From Streptomyces stelliscabiei (GTDB lineage: Bacteria; Actinomycetota; Actinomycetes; Streptomycetales; Streptomycetaceae): DNA of 64,000 nucleotides. Position 1 is the stretch's first letter. Every line of letters starts with the position of its first letter. The translations under genes and the position numbers were made by a program. The notes beneath the pieces are model-generated. The model made no database searches and was not told the DNA's origin. It was given only the letters and a program-made list of their open reading frames with translations. The stretch lies in NCBI RefSeq assembly GCF_014873495.1, contig NZ_JADBGF010000001.1, positions 7,812,001 to 7,876,000 of the forward strand. The letters are read 5' to 3'. Below, one piece after another: positions 34,093 to 43,122 of this stretch.

Positions 34093-34362
34093 GGCGCACC
34101 TCCACGTCGTGGTGAGTGCCGGCGGCGAGCACCGCCTCGCACCCCAGACCATGCCCGCGCCGGGGCCTCATGGCCACACGGTTCCGCGAGACGTGACAGC
34201 ACCCGGACGTGCCGTGACAGGACGCGGACACAACGCCCGGCGCGCGGGCCCGCGGCCGGTAGTGAGGACGGCCCAACCGACGCGCCGACGCGGGGGTGAT
34301 GATCACGGGCGCGCACCGGCCGGGCCGGTACCTCTGAAAACCCCGCTCCAAGGAGGTATCCC

Positions 34363-34812
34363 ATGCCCTTGTCCCCGGCCTTCCCGCAGGTCCCGCGCGT
34401 GCTCGGCGCCGTCGCCGGTGCCGCGCTGCTGCTGCTCGGCGCCGCTCCGTCCGCCGGTGCCGCGTCCGACGCGTCCGAGACGGTGACCATCGACCCCACC
34501 GGGTACGTCGCCCCGGACGGCACCCTCACCCTGTCCGGCACGTACCGCTGCCTCGGCAGCAGCGGGCCCGTGTTCGTCTCGTCCTCGCTCCAGCAGGGCG
34601 ACAGCAGGGTCCGCAAGGGGGTCGGCGGGTCGTCGGCGGTCTGTGACGGCGCCGAGCACGCCTGGACCAACACGGACAGGGCCGAGCCCGGCCGTTACCT
34701 TCCGGGCCCCGCCCGGGTGGAGGCCACCGTCACCGAACTGTCGGGCGGCGGCCTGCCGCTGCCCAGGTTCCACGCGGTGCGGCACCAGGACATCACCCTC
34801 GTCGAGGGCTGA
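34363..34812 (+). CDS. Secreted DUF6299 family protein
   Basis: This 149-residue protein has a Sec signal peptide (VPRVLGAVAGAALLLLGAAP, cut near AGAA). The mature domain begins VTIDPTGYVAPDGTLTLSGTYRCL, the DUF6299 pattern, with a pair of cysteines (YRCL and AVCDG) likely to form a disulphide. A perfect AAGGAGGT ribosome site precedes the ATG. It is expected outside the cell; the function is unknown. A strong bidirectional terminator follows. Confidence 0.78.
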   Translation: MPLSPAFPQVPRVLGAVAGAALLLLGAAPSAGAASDASETVTIDPTGYVAPDGTLTLSGTYRCLGSSGPVFVSSSLQQGDSRVRKGVGGSSAVCDGAEHAWTNTDRAEPGRYLPGPARVEATVTELSGGGLPLPRFHAVRHQDITLVEG

Positions 34813-34861
34813 GCCGACGGCCCGGCGAGTCCCGGGCCGCGCGCCCGCGTCCGCACAGAAG

Positions 34862-34901
34862 AAGGCGGCTCCGGCGGTGGGTGGTCCACCGGAGCCGCCT
34901 T
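34862..34901. terminator. Bidirectional hairpin terminator
   Basis: A perfect 13-base-pair stem (AAGGCGGCTCCGG at 34862-34874 with CCGGAGCCGCCTT at 34889-34901), with A-rich and C/T-rich flanks, sits between the convergent DUF6299 and carbonic anhydrase genes. Confidence 0.88.
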
Positions 34902-34939
34902 CCCCCTGCCCGGGCCTGTCGCCCGGGCGGGCGTGCGCG

Positions 34940-35755
34940 CTACTTGAGCAGATGCACCCGCTGCGTCGTCAGGTCGTAACGGGCGCCGACGACGGCCACC
35001 TTGCCGGCCTTCAGCCTGGCGGCGACGTCGGGGTCGGCCACGACCTTGGAGCGGACGAGCCGGACGTTCGCGTCGATCGTCGCCGCGACCCGCGCGTCGC
35101 CGGTCACACTGTGGTCGATGGCCGGGGCGATCTCGTCGGCGATGTACTGGATGCCGCTGGGCAGCTCCTCACCGCTCTCGTCCACCGCGACGGCGGCCTT
35201 CACGGCCCCGCAGGACTGGTGGCCGAGCACCACGACCAGCGGGATGTTCAGTTCGAGGACGCCGTACTTGACGCTGCCGAGCACCGACTGGTCCAGCACC
35301 TCGCCCGCGCTGCGCACGGTCATCAGGTCGCCGAGGCCCTGGTCGAAGACCAGCTCCGGGGGGACGCGGGAGTCGATGCAGCCGAGGATGAGGGCGAACG
35401 GCTGCTGACCGGTCGTCAGGGCCTTGCGCACGGCGTAACCCTCGTCGGGGTGCCGCTCGTGCAGGGTCCGCCAGCGGCGGTTGCCCTTCGAGAGTTCCTT
35501 CAGTGCCTCGTCCGCCGTGCTCGGCCGCTTGGGGGTGGGGGGCGTGGAGTGCGAGCGGGTGGAGCGGGTGACGGGCTCGGCGTTCGCCGGGAAGGCGCCG
35601 ACGGCGAGGCCGCCGCCGACGACGGCGGTGCCGGCCAGCGCGGCGCGCAGGAGCGAGCGTCGGCCGCGAGGCTTCGCGTGGGGTATCGGTGCGTCGGCGC
35701 CGGTGGCGGTCGCCTCGGCGGCATCGCCGCTGTGGGGTGCTGCGTCAGGATTCAC
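34940..35755 (-). CDS. Tat-exported beta-class carbonic anhydrase
   Basis: The 271-residue protein starts with GTG at 35753-35755. The N-terminus has GRRSLLRAALAGTAVVGGGL, a twin-arginine signal, followed by a short Ser/Thr/Pro linker. The beta-carbonic anhydrase domain has the zinc ligands: Cys in LILGCIDSRVPPE near residue 127, and His and Cys in VVLGHQSCGAVKAA near 178, with the Asp-Arg pair in CIDSR. It interconverts CO2 and bicarbonate, probably outside the membrane. Most bacterial beta-carbonic anhydrases are cytosolic, so the Tat signal is the noteworthy point. It is transcribed alone, from a region with nested repeats. Confidence 0.92.
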   Translation of the reverse strand: MNPDAAPHSGDAAEATATGADAPIPHAKPRGRRSLLRAALAGTAVVGGGLAVGAFPANAEPVTRSTRSHSTPPTPKRPSTADEALKELSKGNRRWRTLHERHPDEGYAVRKALTTGQQPFALILGCIDSRVPPELVFDQGLGDLMTVRSAGEVLDQSVLGSVKYGVLELNIPLVVVLGHQSCGAVKAAVAVDESGEELPSGIQYIADEIAPAIDHSVTGDARVAATIDANVRLVRSKVVADPDVAARLKAGKVAVVGARYDLTTQRVHLLK

Positions 35756-35790
35756 GGGCAGGAACGTACGTCCGGCCTAAACGCTCACAT

Positions 35791-35845
35791 GTTCAAGATG
35801 CCGAATCATGGACGAGTGTTGATCAATCATGGCTGACCCTTGAAC
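35791..35845 (-). promoter_or_regulatory. Nested repeats upstream of the carbonic anhydrase gene
   Basis: Two direct copies of AATCATGG start at 35804 and 35825 (period 21, two helical turns). They are bracketed by GTTCAAG at 35791-35797 and its reverse complement CTTGAAC at 35839-35845. The stretch is relatively AT-rich and lies 36-90 bases upstream of the start codon, where an operator would be expected. Confidence 0.45.
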
Positions 35846-35968
35846 GGTTCTTGGTCACTTCCGTGCCGGTTTTTGGACAGCCGGTCGCTCACTGTTCAAT
35901 TCACGGGTGGGGAGCGCTTTCTGTCCCCGCGTCCGGCCGGGTGGTCGGCGCCCGCCGGCGGCGGGTCG

Positions 35969-36664
35969 TCACCACGTCCGGTGCGCGAAGACCACCAGGT
36001 TCTCCGTGTAGTCCATGACGCTGCGGTCGTAGTCGCCCGCACAGGTGATCAGCCGGACCTCCGGCCGGGACGCGTCGGCGTACACCCGCTTGTCGGGGAA
36101 GTCGTCCTTCTCGAACGTCTCGACGGCGTCGACCACGAAGGACACCCGTTCGCGGTCGGCGCGTACGACGTGGAAGACGTCCCCCTTCCTCAGTTCACCG
36201 AGCCCCGCGAAGACGGCCGGGGAGGTCTTCGTGTCGACGTGCCCGGCGATGATCGAGGTGCCCGTCTCGCCGGGGGCGGCGCCCTCGGCGTGCCAGCCCA
36301 CGAGGTTCACGTCGTCGGCCGGCGGAGCGTCCAACTGCCCGGAACGGCCGACGTACAGAGGGACGAACGGGGCGTTCACCCGGATCTTCGGGATGAGCAG
36401 CCGGACCGGCAGGGACGCGCTCTCCCGCTGCCGCTGTGCCGGCGGTTCGGCGGGGCGGTCCTGCCCGGCCGAGGAGGACGGGGCGGCCAGCGGGGCGTGT
36501 CGGGCGCTCGGCGGGCGGGAGGCGTCGGTCGAGGAGTCCTCACCGCCGAACAGGCTCACCGCGAGGATCATCAGGCCCACGGCGCACACCGCGGTCGTAT
36601 TGACCCGGGCGCTCGGGCGGGTCGGCACCGGATCGGTGCCGGGGGGAGAAGGGCGGGCTGCCAT
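35969..36664 (-). CDS. Class F-type sortase
   Basis: The 231-residue protein starts at ATG 36662-36664 behind GAGGTGG, with an N-terminal membrane anchor (VNTTAVCAVGLMILAVSLFG) and a long Ser/Pro/Ala linker. The sortase domain has the catalytic His in SIIAGHVDTKT and Cys in RLITCAGDYD. Where the paralogue at 10858-11481 has EYRDNVIVFA, this one reads DYTENLVVFA, so an arginine often seen there is replaced by Thr. Whether that is the catalytic Arg needs alignment. It is encoded 150 bases downstream of its presumed surface-protein substrate, with a hairpin between. Confidence 0.85.
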   Translation of the reverse strand: MAARPSPPGTDPVPTRPSARVNTTAVCAVGLMILAVSLFGGEDSSTDASRPPSARHAPLAAPSSSAGQDRPAEPPAQRQRESASLPVRLLIPKIRVNAPFVPLYVGRSGQLDAPPADDVNLVGWHAEGAAPGETGTSIIAGHVDTKTSPAVFAGLGELRKGDVFHVVRADRERVSFVVDAVETFEKDDFPDKRVYADASRPEVRLITCAGDYDRSVMDYTENLVVFAHRTW

Positions 36665-36746
36665 CGGACACCACCTCACCAGGTACGGCAGCGGGACGGA
36701 CGGACGGGCACGGGACGGTCGGGGGACACTCCGGAACGCCGGCCGG

Positions 36747-36774
36747 GCCGCCACACGACACACGGTGTGGCGGC
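36747..36774 (-). terminator. Hairpin between surface-protein gene and sortase gene
   Basis: A perfect 10-base-pair stem (GCCGCCACAC with GTGTGGCGGC) with an 8-base loop lies 40-68 bases after the surface-protein stop. It may terminate part of the transcription before the sortase gene. Confidence 0.55.
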
Positions 36775-36814
36775 CGCGGCCGCTATCGCGCCAGGTATCG
36801 CGCCCGGCATGGGC

Positions 36815-37345
36815 TCAGGCCACGCTTCCGGCGGTCTTCCTGCGCCGCAGGGCGTACATCCCCGTACCGGCCACCGCGAGGACGGCCATCCCGCCCGCGG
36901 TCACCGCGGGCGAGGCGAGCGCGCCGCCACCGGTGTGCATACCGCCGCGCGGCTTGTCGTGGTCGCCCTTCCAGGCCCCCTCCTCCTCGTCCTTCCAGGA
37001 GCCCTTGTCCTGCTCGTCCTTCCAGGACTCGTTGCCGCTCCCGCCCTTCCAGGACTCCTTCTCCTGGCCGTCCTTCGTGGCCTCCTCCTTGTCGTAGCCC
37101 CCCGCGTCGGGCTTGCCGCCCCGCTCGGAGCCCCAGTCACCCTCGGTGTTCAGCGAGGTCAGCGCACCGCCACCCGTGTGAACCCCGCCGCGCGGTCCGT
37201 CGTGGCTGCTGTCCTTGTCGTGCTCCTTGCTGTAGCCATGGTCCTCGTGGTCCCACTGGTCACCGTCGGCGTAGGCGCCGGGTGCGGTGATGGCGAGGAC
37301 GGCGGTGGCCGCCGCGGTAGCGAGAAGCATGCGAGCAGAACGCAT
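36815..37345 (-). CDS. Secreted, C-terminally anchored repeat protein, probable sortase substrate
   Basis: The 176-residue protein starts at ATG 37343-37345 behind GGAAGGACC. A signal peptide (MRSARMLLATAAATAVLAIT, cut near AYA) is followed by a very hydrophilic Asp/Lys/Glu/Gly-rich body with Trp repeats (ESWKDEQDKGSWKDEEEGAW), then a hydrophobic helix and RRRKTAGSVA. The motif RGG(V/M)HTGGGAL occurs twice, once after the signal region and once just before the C-terminal helix, where a sorting signal would be; no LPXTG exists. The HTG of that motif may stand in for the XTG part. The product is expected to be displayed on the cell surface. Confidence 0.78.
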   Translation of the reverse strand: MRSARMLLATAAATAVLAITAPGAYADGDQWDHEDHGYSKEHDKDSSHDGPRGGVHTGGGALTSLNTEGDWGSERGGKPDAGGYDKEEATKDGQEKESWKGGSGNESWKDEQDKGSWKDEEEGAWKGDHDKPRGGMHTGGGALASPAVTAGGMAVLAVAGTGMYALRRRKTAGSVA

Positions 37346-37581
37346 CTGATGGTCCTTCCGCCGCAGCCGGGCAGCTGGTGCTTCGTCAGCTGACTTGACC
37401 CGGCTCCGACGTGATCCACCGTCAGCCGGATCCCGTTCCGCCACCACTCGGGGCGCTCAGCCGGGTGAACCGGAGCGGTCCGCCCGGGGGACCCGCCCCT
37501 GAGGGGGTGCACGACGACCCCCGCCGTGCGCGGCGGCCGGCCGACACCGCTGAAGGGCCGCGAGACCGGGGCGGAGCCCGT

Positions 37582-38571
37582 CTACTCGTGCCGGCCGGAG
37601 TCCCCGAACGCCTCCAGGATCCGCTCGGCGGCCAGCGTGGCCGTCAGTTCGCCGTCCCTGACGCGCTGTTCGAGGACCGGCGCGAGGGACCGTACGCCGG
37701 GGTGGGTGCGCAGCCGGCCGAGGAGTTCGTCGCGGACCATCGACCAGGTCCAGTCGACCTGCTGGTCCCGGCGCTTGGCGGCGAGCCTGCCGGTGGAGTC
37801 GAGGAGCGTGCGGTGCTGCTCCAGGCGCTCCCACACGGCGTCCAGGCCGGTGGACTCGCGGGCGCTGCAGCTCAGCACCGGCGGCGTCCAGGCCGCGTCC
37901 CTGCCGTGCATCAGCCGCAGGGCGCCCGCCAGCTCACGGGCCGCCGTACGGGCGTCGCGCTCGTGCGGGCCGTCCGCCTTGTTGACGGCGAGCACGTCGG
38001 CCAGCTCCAGGACGCCCTTCTTGATGCCCTGGAGCTGGTCGCCGGTGCGGGCGAGAGTGAGGAGGAGGAAGGAGTCGACCATGTTGGCGACGGCCGTCTC
38101 GGACTGTCCGACGCCGACGGTCTCCACGAGCACCACGTCGTAGCCGGCCGCCTCCATCACCACGATCGACTCACGGGTGGCCTGGGCCACCCCGCCGAGC
38201 GTCCCGGCCGTCGGCGAGGGCCGCACGAACGCCGCCGGGTCGACGGCCAGCCGCTCCATCCGGGTCTTGTCGCCGAGGATCGAGCCGCCCGTACGGCTCG
38301 ACGACGGGTCCACCGCCAGCACCGCCACCCGGTGCCCGAGCGAGGTCAGCATCGTGCCGAACGCGTCGATGAACGTCGACTTGCCGACGCCCGGCACCCC
38401 GCTGACCCCGATCCGCCGCGCCCGGCCGCTGTGCGGCAGCAGCGCGGTCAGCAACTCCTGCGCCAGAGCGCGGTGTTGGGGCCGGGTGGACTCGACGAGA
38501 GTGATGGCGCGGGCGATGACCGCCCGCTTCCCGTCGAGCACACCCTTGACGTAGGCGTCGACATCGATCAC
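37582..38571 (-). CDS. meaB: Methylmalonyl-CoA mutase-associated GTPase MeaB
   Basis: This is a 329-residue G3E-family GTPase. The P-loop GVSGVPGVGKSTF lies near residue 56, followed by VLAVDPSSSRTGGSILGDKTRM, the conserved switch region of MeaB/ArgK, then VVLVETVGVGQSE and the base-recognition VLAVNKADG. MeaB protects the B12 cofactor of methylmalonyl-CoA mutase and gates its loading. The GTG start overlaps the mutB stop as GTGA (38568-38571). It is the third gene of the mutA-mutB-meaB operon. Confidence 0.94.
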   Translation of the reverse strand: MIDVDAYVKGVLDGKRAVIARAITLVESTRPQHRALAQELLTALLPHSGRARRIGVSGVPGVGKSTFIDAFGTMLTSLGHRVAVLAVDPSSSRTGGSILGDKTRMERLAVDPAAFVRPSPTAGTLGGVAQATRESIVVMEAAGYDVVLVETVGVGQSETAVANMVDSFLLLTLARTGDQLQGIKKGVLELADVLAVNKADGPHERDARTAARELAGALRLMHGRDAAWTPPVLSCSARESTGLDAVWERLEQHRTLLDSTGRLAAKRRDQQVDWTWSMVRDELLGRLRTHPGVRSLAPVLEQRVRDGELTATLAAERILEAFGDSGRHE

Positions 38572-40751
38572 AGGTCGTGCCCGAGGTCGTCCGACAGCCT
38601 CTTCACCAGGTCGTACGCCGCGTCCGGGATCACCGTCCCGGGGGGGAACACGGCCGCCGCGCCCATCTCCAGCAGCGTGGGCACGTCCTGCGGCGGGATC
38701 ACCCCGCCGACCACGATCATGATGTCCGGCCGCCCCTCCTCGGCCAGCTGCTCCCTGAGCGCCGGTACGAGGGTGAGGTGCCCGGCGGCCAGCGACGACA
38801 CCCCGACGATGTGCACGTCCGCCTCGACGGCCTGCCGGGCCACCTCGGCCGGGGTCTGGAACAGCGGGCCGACGTCCACGTCGAAGCCGAGGTCGGCGAA
38901 GGCGGTCGCGATCACCTTCTGGCCCCGGTCGTGGCCGTCCTGGCCCATCTTGGCGACCAGGATGCGCGGCCGGCGGCCCTCGGCCTCGCCGAAGGCGTCC
39001 ACCAGGCTCCGGGTGCGCTCCACGTTCGGGGACTCGCCTGCTTCGTTGCGGTACACGCCGGAGATGGTACGGATCTGGCTCGCGTGCCGGCCGTACACCT
39101 TCTCCAGGGCGTCGGAGATCTCGCCGACCGTGGCCTTGGCGCGGGCCGCCCGCACCGCCAGCTCCAGCAGGTTGCCCTCGCCGCCGGCGGCCCGGGTGAG
39201 CGCGTCCAGCGAGGCCCGGCACTCCTGCTCGTCACGGTCCGCGCGCAGCCGGCGGAGCTTCTCGATCTGCTGGGCGCGGACGGAGGAGTTGTCGACCTTG
39301 AGGACGTCGATCTGCTCGTCGGTCTCCACGCGGTACTTGTTGACGCCGATGACCGGCTGCCGCCCCGAGTCGATCCGGGCCTGGGTGCGGGCCGCGGCCT
39401 CCTCGATGCGCAGCTTGGGGATGCCCGCGTCGATGGCCCGGGCCATGCCGCCCGCCTGCTCGACCTCCTGGATGTGCTGCCAGGCGCGGCGGGCGAGGTC
39501 GTAGGTCAGCTTCTCGACGTAGGCGCTGCCGCCCCAGGGGTCGATGACCCGGGTCGTGCCGGACTCCTGCTGGATGAGGAGCTGGGTGTTGCGGGCGATG
39601 CGCGCCGAGAAGTCGGTGGGCAGGGCGAGCGCCTCGTCGAGGGCGTTGGTGTGCAGCGACTGGGTGTGGCCCTGGGTGGCGGCCATCGCCTCCACACACG
39701 TCCGCGTGACGTTGTTGAAGACGTCCTGCGCGGTCAGCGACCAGCCCGAGGTCTGCGAATGGGTGCGCAGGGAGAGCGACTTGGCGTTCTGCGGATCGAA
39801 CTGGCGCACCAGTTTGGCCCACAGCAGACGGGCCGCCCGCAGCTTGGCGACCTCCATGAAGAAGTTCATCCCGATCGCCCAGAAGAACGACAGCCGGGGC
39901 GCGAACGCGTCCACGTCCAGCCCCGCCTCCCGGCCCGCCCGGATGTACTCCACCCCGTCCGCGAGCGTGTACGCCAGCTCCAGGTCGGCCGTCGCACCCG
40001 CCTCCTGGATGTGGTAGCCGGAGATGGAGATGGAGTTGTAGCGGGGCATCTTCTGCGAGGTGAAGGCGAAGATGTCGGAGATGATCCGCATCGACGGCTT
40101 CGGCGGATAGATGTAGGTGTTGCGGACCATGAACTCCTTGAGGATGTCGTTCTGGATGGTCCCCGCCAGCTTCTCGGCCGGCACACCCTGTTCCTCGGCC
40201 GCCACGATGTAGAGCGCGAGCACGGGCAGCACCGCGCCGTTCATCGTCATCGACACGGTCATCCGGTCCAGCGGGATGCCGTCGAAGAGCTGCCGCATGT
40301 CGAGGATCGAGTCGATCGCCACGCCCGCCATGCCGACGTCACCCGTCACCCGCGGGTGGTCGCTGTCGTAGCCCCGGTGGGTGGGCAGGTCGAAGGCGAC
40401 CGACAGACCCTTCTGACCGGCCGCCAGGTTGCGCCGGTAGAAGGCGTTCGACTCCTCCGCCGTGGAGAAGCCCGCGTACTGCCGGATGGTCCAGGGCTGG
40501 TTGACGTACATCGTCGGGTACGGACCGCGCAGGTACGGCGCCATGCCGGGGTAGGTGCCCAGGAAGTCCAGGCCCTCCAGGTCCTGACCGGTGTACAGCG
40601 GCTTGACCCCGATGCCCTCCGGGGTCTCCCACAGCAGGTCGTCACCGCCCGCCGCGTGCTTCACCGCCGTACGCCACTCGTCGGCACCGCCGCCGACGGC
40701 CGGGGAACCCAGCTCGATCCCGGAGAAGTCGGGGACGGAAGGGACGGTCAT
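38568..40751 (-). CDS. mutB: Methylmalonyl-CoA mutase, large (catalytic) subunit
   Basis: The 727-residue product has the TIM-barrel substrate domain (TYPGMAPYLRGPYPTMYVNQ, TIRQYAGFSTAEESNAFYRR, AFDLPTHRGYDSDHPRVTGD) and the C-terminal B12 domain with the base-on His motif GQDGHDRGQK near residue 602 and VGVSSLAAGH. It isomerises methylmalonyl-CoA and succinyl-CoA with adenosylcobalamin, linking propionate and branched-chain catabolism or polyketide precursor supply to the TCA cycle. The ATG overlaps the mutA stop (ATGA at 40748-40751). Confidence 0.97.
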   Translation of the reverse strand: MTVPSVPDFSGIELGSPAVGGGADEWRTAVKHAAGGDDLLWETPEGIGVKPLYTGQDLEGLDFLGTYPGMAPYLRGPYPTMYVNQPWTIRQYAGFSTAEESNAFYRRNLAAGQKGLSVAFDLPTHRGYDSDHPRVTGDVGMAGVAIDSILDMRQLFDGIPLDRMTVSMTMNGAVLPVLALYIVAAEEQGVPAEKLAGTIQNDILKEFMVRNTYIYPPKPSMRIISDIFAFTSQKMPRYNSISISGYHIQEAGATADLELAYTLADGVEYIRAGREAGLDVDAFAPRLSFFWAIGMNFFMEVAKLRAARLLWAKLVRQFDPQNAKSLSLRTHSQTSGWSLTAQDVFNNVTRTCVEAMAATQGHTQSLHTNALDEALALPTDFSARIARNTQLLIQQESGTTRVIDPWGGSAYVEKLTYDLARRAWQHIQEVEQAGGMARAIDAGIPKLRIEEAAARTQARIDSGRQPVIGVNKYRVETDEQIDVLKVDNSSVRAQQIEKLRRLRADRDEQECRASLDALTRAAGGEGNLLELAVRAARAKATVGEISDALEKVYGRHASQIRTISGVYRNEAGESPNVERTRSLVDAFGEAEGRRPRILVAKMGQDGHDRGQKVIATAFADLGFDVDVGPLFQTPAEVARQAVEADVHIVGVSSLAAGHLTLVPALREQLAEEGRPDIMIVVGGVIPPQDVPTLLEMGAAAVFPPGTVIPDAAYDLVKRLSDDLGHDL

Positions 40752-42559
40752 CGGGACACTCCCATACGGTCGAGGGTCGCGGACAGCACGGCCACGGCGT
40801 CGCAGCCGGCGAAGACGAAACCGTCGACACCGGTGTACTCGGCGGGACGGCCGGCGAGGAACACGTGCGAGGCACCGGCGGCCCTCAGCGCGGCCGCGGC
40901 GGTCGCGGCCCGCTCCTCGTAGACGGCGTCACTGGAGCACAGGCAGACCTCCGTGGCACCGCTCTCCTCGAACGTGCCCTCGGTGACGGGCTCGATGCCG
41001 CCCGCCTGGAAGAGGTTGGCGGCGAAGGTCGCCCGCGCGGTGTGGGCGGCGGCGGGGCCCAGGGACGCCAGATAGAGGCGCGGGCGGGAGCCCGTCGCGG
41101 CGAGGTGGGCGTCCGAGCGGGCGCGCAGGGCCTCGAACGCCTCGTCACGGCTGACGCGGGGGAGACCGCCGGACGGCGGCTCGGGCGCGGGCGCGCGGAC
41201 GACCGGCTTCTCGGCCAGATGGGGGAACTCGCTGACGCCGGTGACCGGTTCGCGCCGCTGGGCGAGCTTCGCGCTGCGGGCCGCCCAGGTCTCCGCGAGG
41301 CGCTCCCGTACGGCGCCGGAGCGCAGGGCCGCCGCCTGGCCGCCCGCGCGCTCGATCTCCTGGAAGAACTCCCAGCCCGCGTGGGCCAGTTCGTCGGTCA
41401 GCCGTTCCACGTACCAGGAGCCGCCCGCCGGGTCGATGACCCGGGCGAGGTGGGACTCCTCCACGAGGATCGTGGAGGTGTTGCGGGCGATACGCCGGGC
41501 GAACGCGTCCGGCAGTCCGAGGGCGTGGTCGAAGGGCAGCACGGTCACGGAGTCGGCGCCGCCGGCCCCGGCGGCCAGCGTGGCGATGGTCGTGCGCAGC
41601 ATGTTCACCCACGGGTCGCGGCGCGTCATCATCACCGGCGAGGTCACCGCGTGCTGGATCTGCGCCCCGGCCGCGGGCGCCCCGCACACCTCGGCCACCC
41701 GGGCCCAGAGCCGCCGCGCGGCCCGCAGCTTGGCGATCGTCAGGAACTGGTCGGCGGTCGCGGCGTACCGGAACTCCAGCTGCGCACAGGCCTGTTCGAC
41801 GCTCAGCCCGGCCCCGGTCAGCTCCCGCAGATACGCGACACCGGTCGCCAGCGAGGCACCCAGCTCCTGCGCGGCCGAGCCACCGGCCTCGTGGTACGGC
41901 AGGGCGTCCACGGTCAGGGCCCGCAGCCCCGGGTACTCCTCGGCGCACAGCCGGGCCAGCCCGGCCACGGGGGCGAAGTCGTAGGTCTGCCCGGTGCGGG
42001 CCTCGTGGCCGAGGGGGTCCGCGCCCAGGGTGCCGCGCGCCGCCTCCTTGGCGACGCCCCGTTCGGCGTACAGGCGCAGCAACTCATCGGCGGCGGGCTC
42101 GGTCTCGGCACCCGCGTCCAGGACGACCGGCGCGAGATCGAGATACACGCCGTCGAGGACCCGGCCGAGCGAGGACACCGGGAGACCGGCCTCGCCGAGC
42201 ACCAGCCACAGGGAGGTGACGCCGTTCTCCAGGTCGGCGAGGACCGCGTCGCGGTCCGCCGTCGTGTGCCGCTGGCGTACGTCCCAGCCGCCGACGGTGT
42301 TGCCAGCGGCCCGGCCTCCTCGTACGAAGGGCGCGAATCCGGGGAGACCGGAAGGGGGCGCGGTGTCGTGCGCGGTGTAGAGGGGACGGGTGCGCAGCCC
42401 GTCCTCCAGCGCGGTGGACAGGGCTTCCTCGGCCTGAGCGCCCCCGACGTCCTTGCCCGACTTGCGCAGCACGCCCGCAACGAGGCGCTGCCACTGCTCG
42501 TGGGTTGCGTCAGGGAACTCGGCGGCCAGCTCAAGCCCGTCGTCAGGCAGGACCGTCAT
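40748..42559 (-). CDS. mutA: Methylmalonyl-CoA mutase, small subunit
   Basis: The 603-residue product is a diverged copy of the large subunit. It has the same barrel layout (RHTTADRDAVLADLENGVTS, LTIAKLRAARRLWARVAEV, ARNTSTILVEESHLARVIDP) but lacks the DxHxxG cobalamin motif at the C-terminus, as expected for the non-catalytic subunit. It pairs with MutB. It is the first gene of the operon, and a 20-base-period direct repeat lies just upstream. Confidence 0.95.
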   Translation of the reverse strand: MTVLPDDGLELAAEFPDATHEQWQRLVAGVLRKSGKDVGGAQAEEALSTALEDGLRTRPLYTAHDTAPPSGLPGFAPFVRGGRAAGNTVGGWDVRQRHTTADRDAVLADLENGVTSLWLVLGEAGLPVSSLGRVLDGVYLDLAPVVLDAGAETEPAADELLRLYAERGVAKEAARGTLGADPLGHEARTGQTYDFAPVAGLARLCAEEYPGLRALTVDALPYHEAGGSAAQELGASLATGVAYLRELTGAGLSVEQACAQLEFRYAATADQFLTIAKLRAARRLWARVAEVCGAPAAGAQIQHAVTSPVMMTRRDPWVNMLRTTIATLAAGAGGADSVTVLPFDHALGLPDAFARRIARNTSTILVEESHLARVIDPAGGSWYVERLTDELAHAGWEFFQEIERAGGQAAALRSGAVRERLAETWAARSAKLAQRREPVTGVSEFPHLAEKPVVRAPAPEPPSGGLPRVSRDEAFEALRARSDAHLAATGSRPRLYLASLGPAAAHTARATFAANLFQAGGIEPVTEGTFEESGATEVCLCSSDAVYEERAATAAAALRAAGASHVFLAGRPAEYTGVDGFVFAGCDAVAVLSATLDRMGVSR

Positions 42560-42607
42560 GCTCGGATGCTAGGCCAGAGGCGCAAAGGAGCAGCAGGGGG
42601 CACGGCT

Positions 42608-42636
42608 GTGACCTTGCCCTCCCTGGGGTGACCTTG
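42608..42636 (-). promoter_or_regulatory. Direct repeat upstream of mutA
   Basis: GTGACCTTG occurs at 42608-42616 and 42628-42636, exactly 20 bases apart. On the mutA strand this reads CAAGGTCAC twice on the same face of the helix, 49-77 bases before the mutA start. It looks like a tandem regulator site. Confidence 0.5.
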
Positions 42637-42772
42637 AAATCGGGTGGGTTACCTGCCGGTCACTTACGGGTCGAGGATGAACGTCGTGGGGCGGTCCGCC
42701 GTACCTGGTGCCACGCGGCCCGTGCGCCTCCGACGGCACGGTCACCGGGCCGCCCGAGGACAGGAGCGACCC

Positions 42773-42997
42773 ATGGCCGAGAAGTACTTCACCGTGTCCG
42801 GGATGAGCTGTGGCCACTGCGCCACGAGCGTCACCGAGGAGGTCGCCGCGGTGCCCGGCGTGAGCGAGGTCGACGTCGACGTACGCGCCGGCCTGGTGAC
42901 CGTACGCGGCGAGTCGGCCGACGACGCGGCCGTACGCGCGGCGATCGTCGAGGCGGGCTACGAGGTCGCCGAGGTCGTACGGCGGGCCGCGGCCTGA
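42773..42997 (+). CDS. copZ: Heavy-metal-associated domain copper chaperone
   Basis: The 74-residue product, MAEKYFTVSGMSCGHCATSV and onwards, is a single HMA domain. The metal-binding motif is MSCGHC; the beta-alpha-beta pattern continues through VDVDVRAGLVTVRGESADD to GYEVAEV. It carries Cu(I) in the cytoplasm to a P-type ATPase. The ATG follows AGGAGCGACCC. The expected copper ATPase is not next to it, so it may be a solitary chaperone or the flank of a disrupted copper locus. Confidence 0.9.
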   Translation: MAEKYFTVSGMSCGHCATSVTEEVAAVPGVSEVDVDVRAGLVTVRGESADDAAVRAAIVEAGYEVAEVVRRAAA

Positions 42998-43122
42998 GCC
43001 GGGAAGCGGGAAGGGAAGGCGCCCGAACGTTGCCGGAACACGGCAATGAACGCATCCCCGCACCCGTGTGAGGATCCTTCCGAGCCGGAGACCGGCGACG
43101 GGGCGGGAGGGGGACGGCGCGT

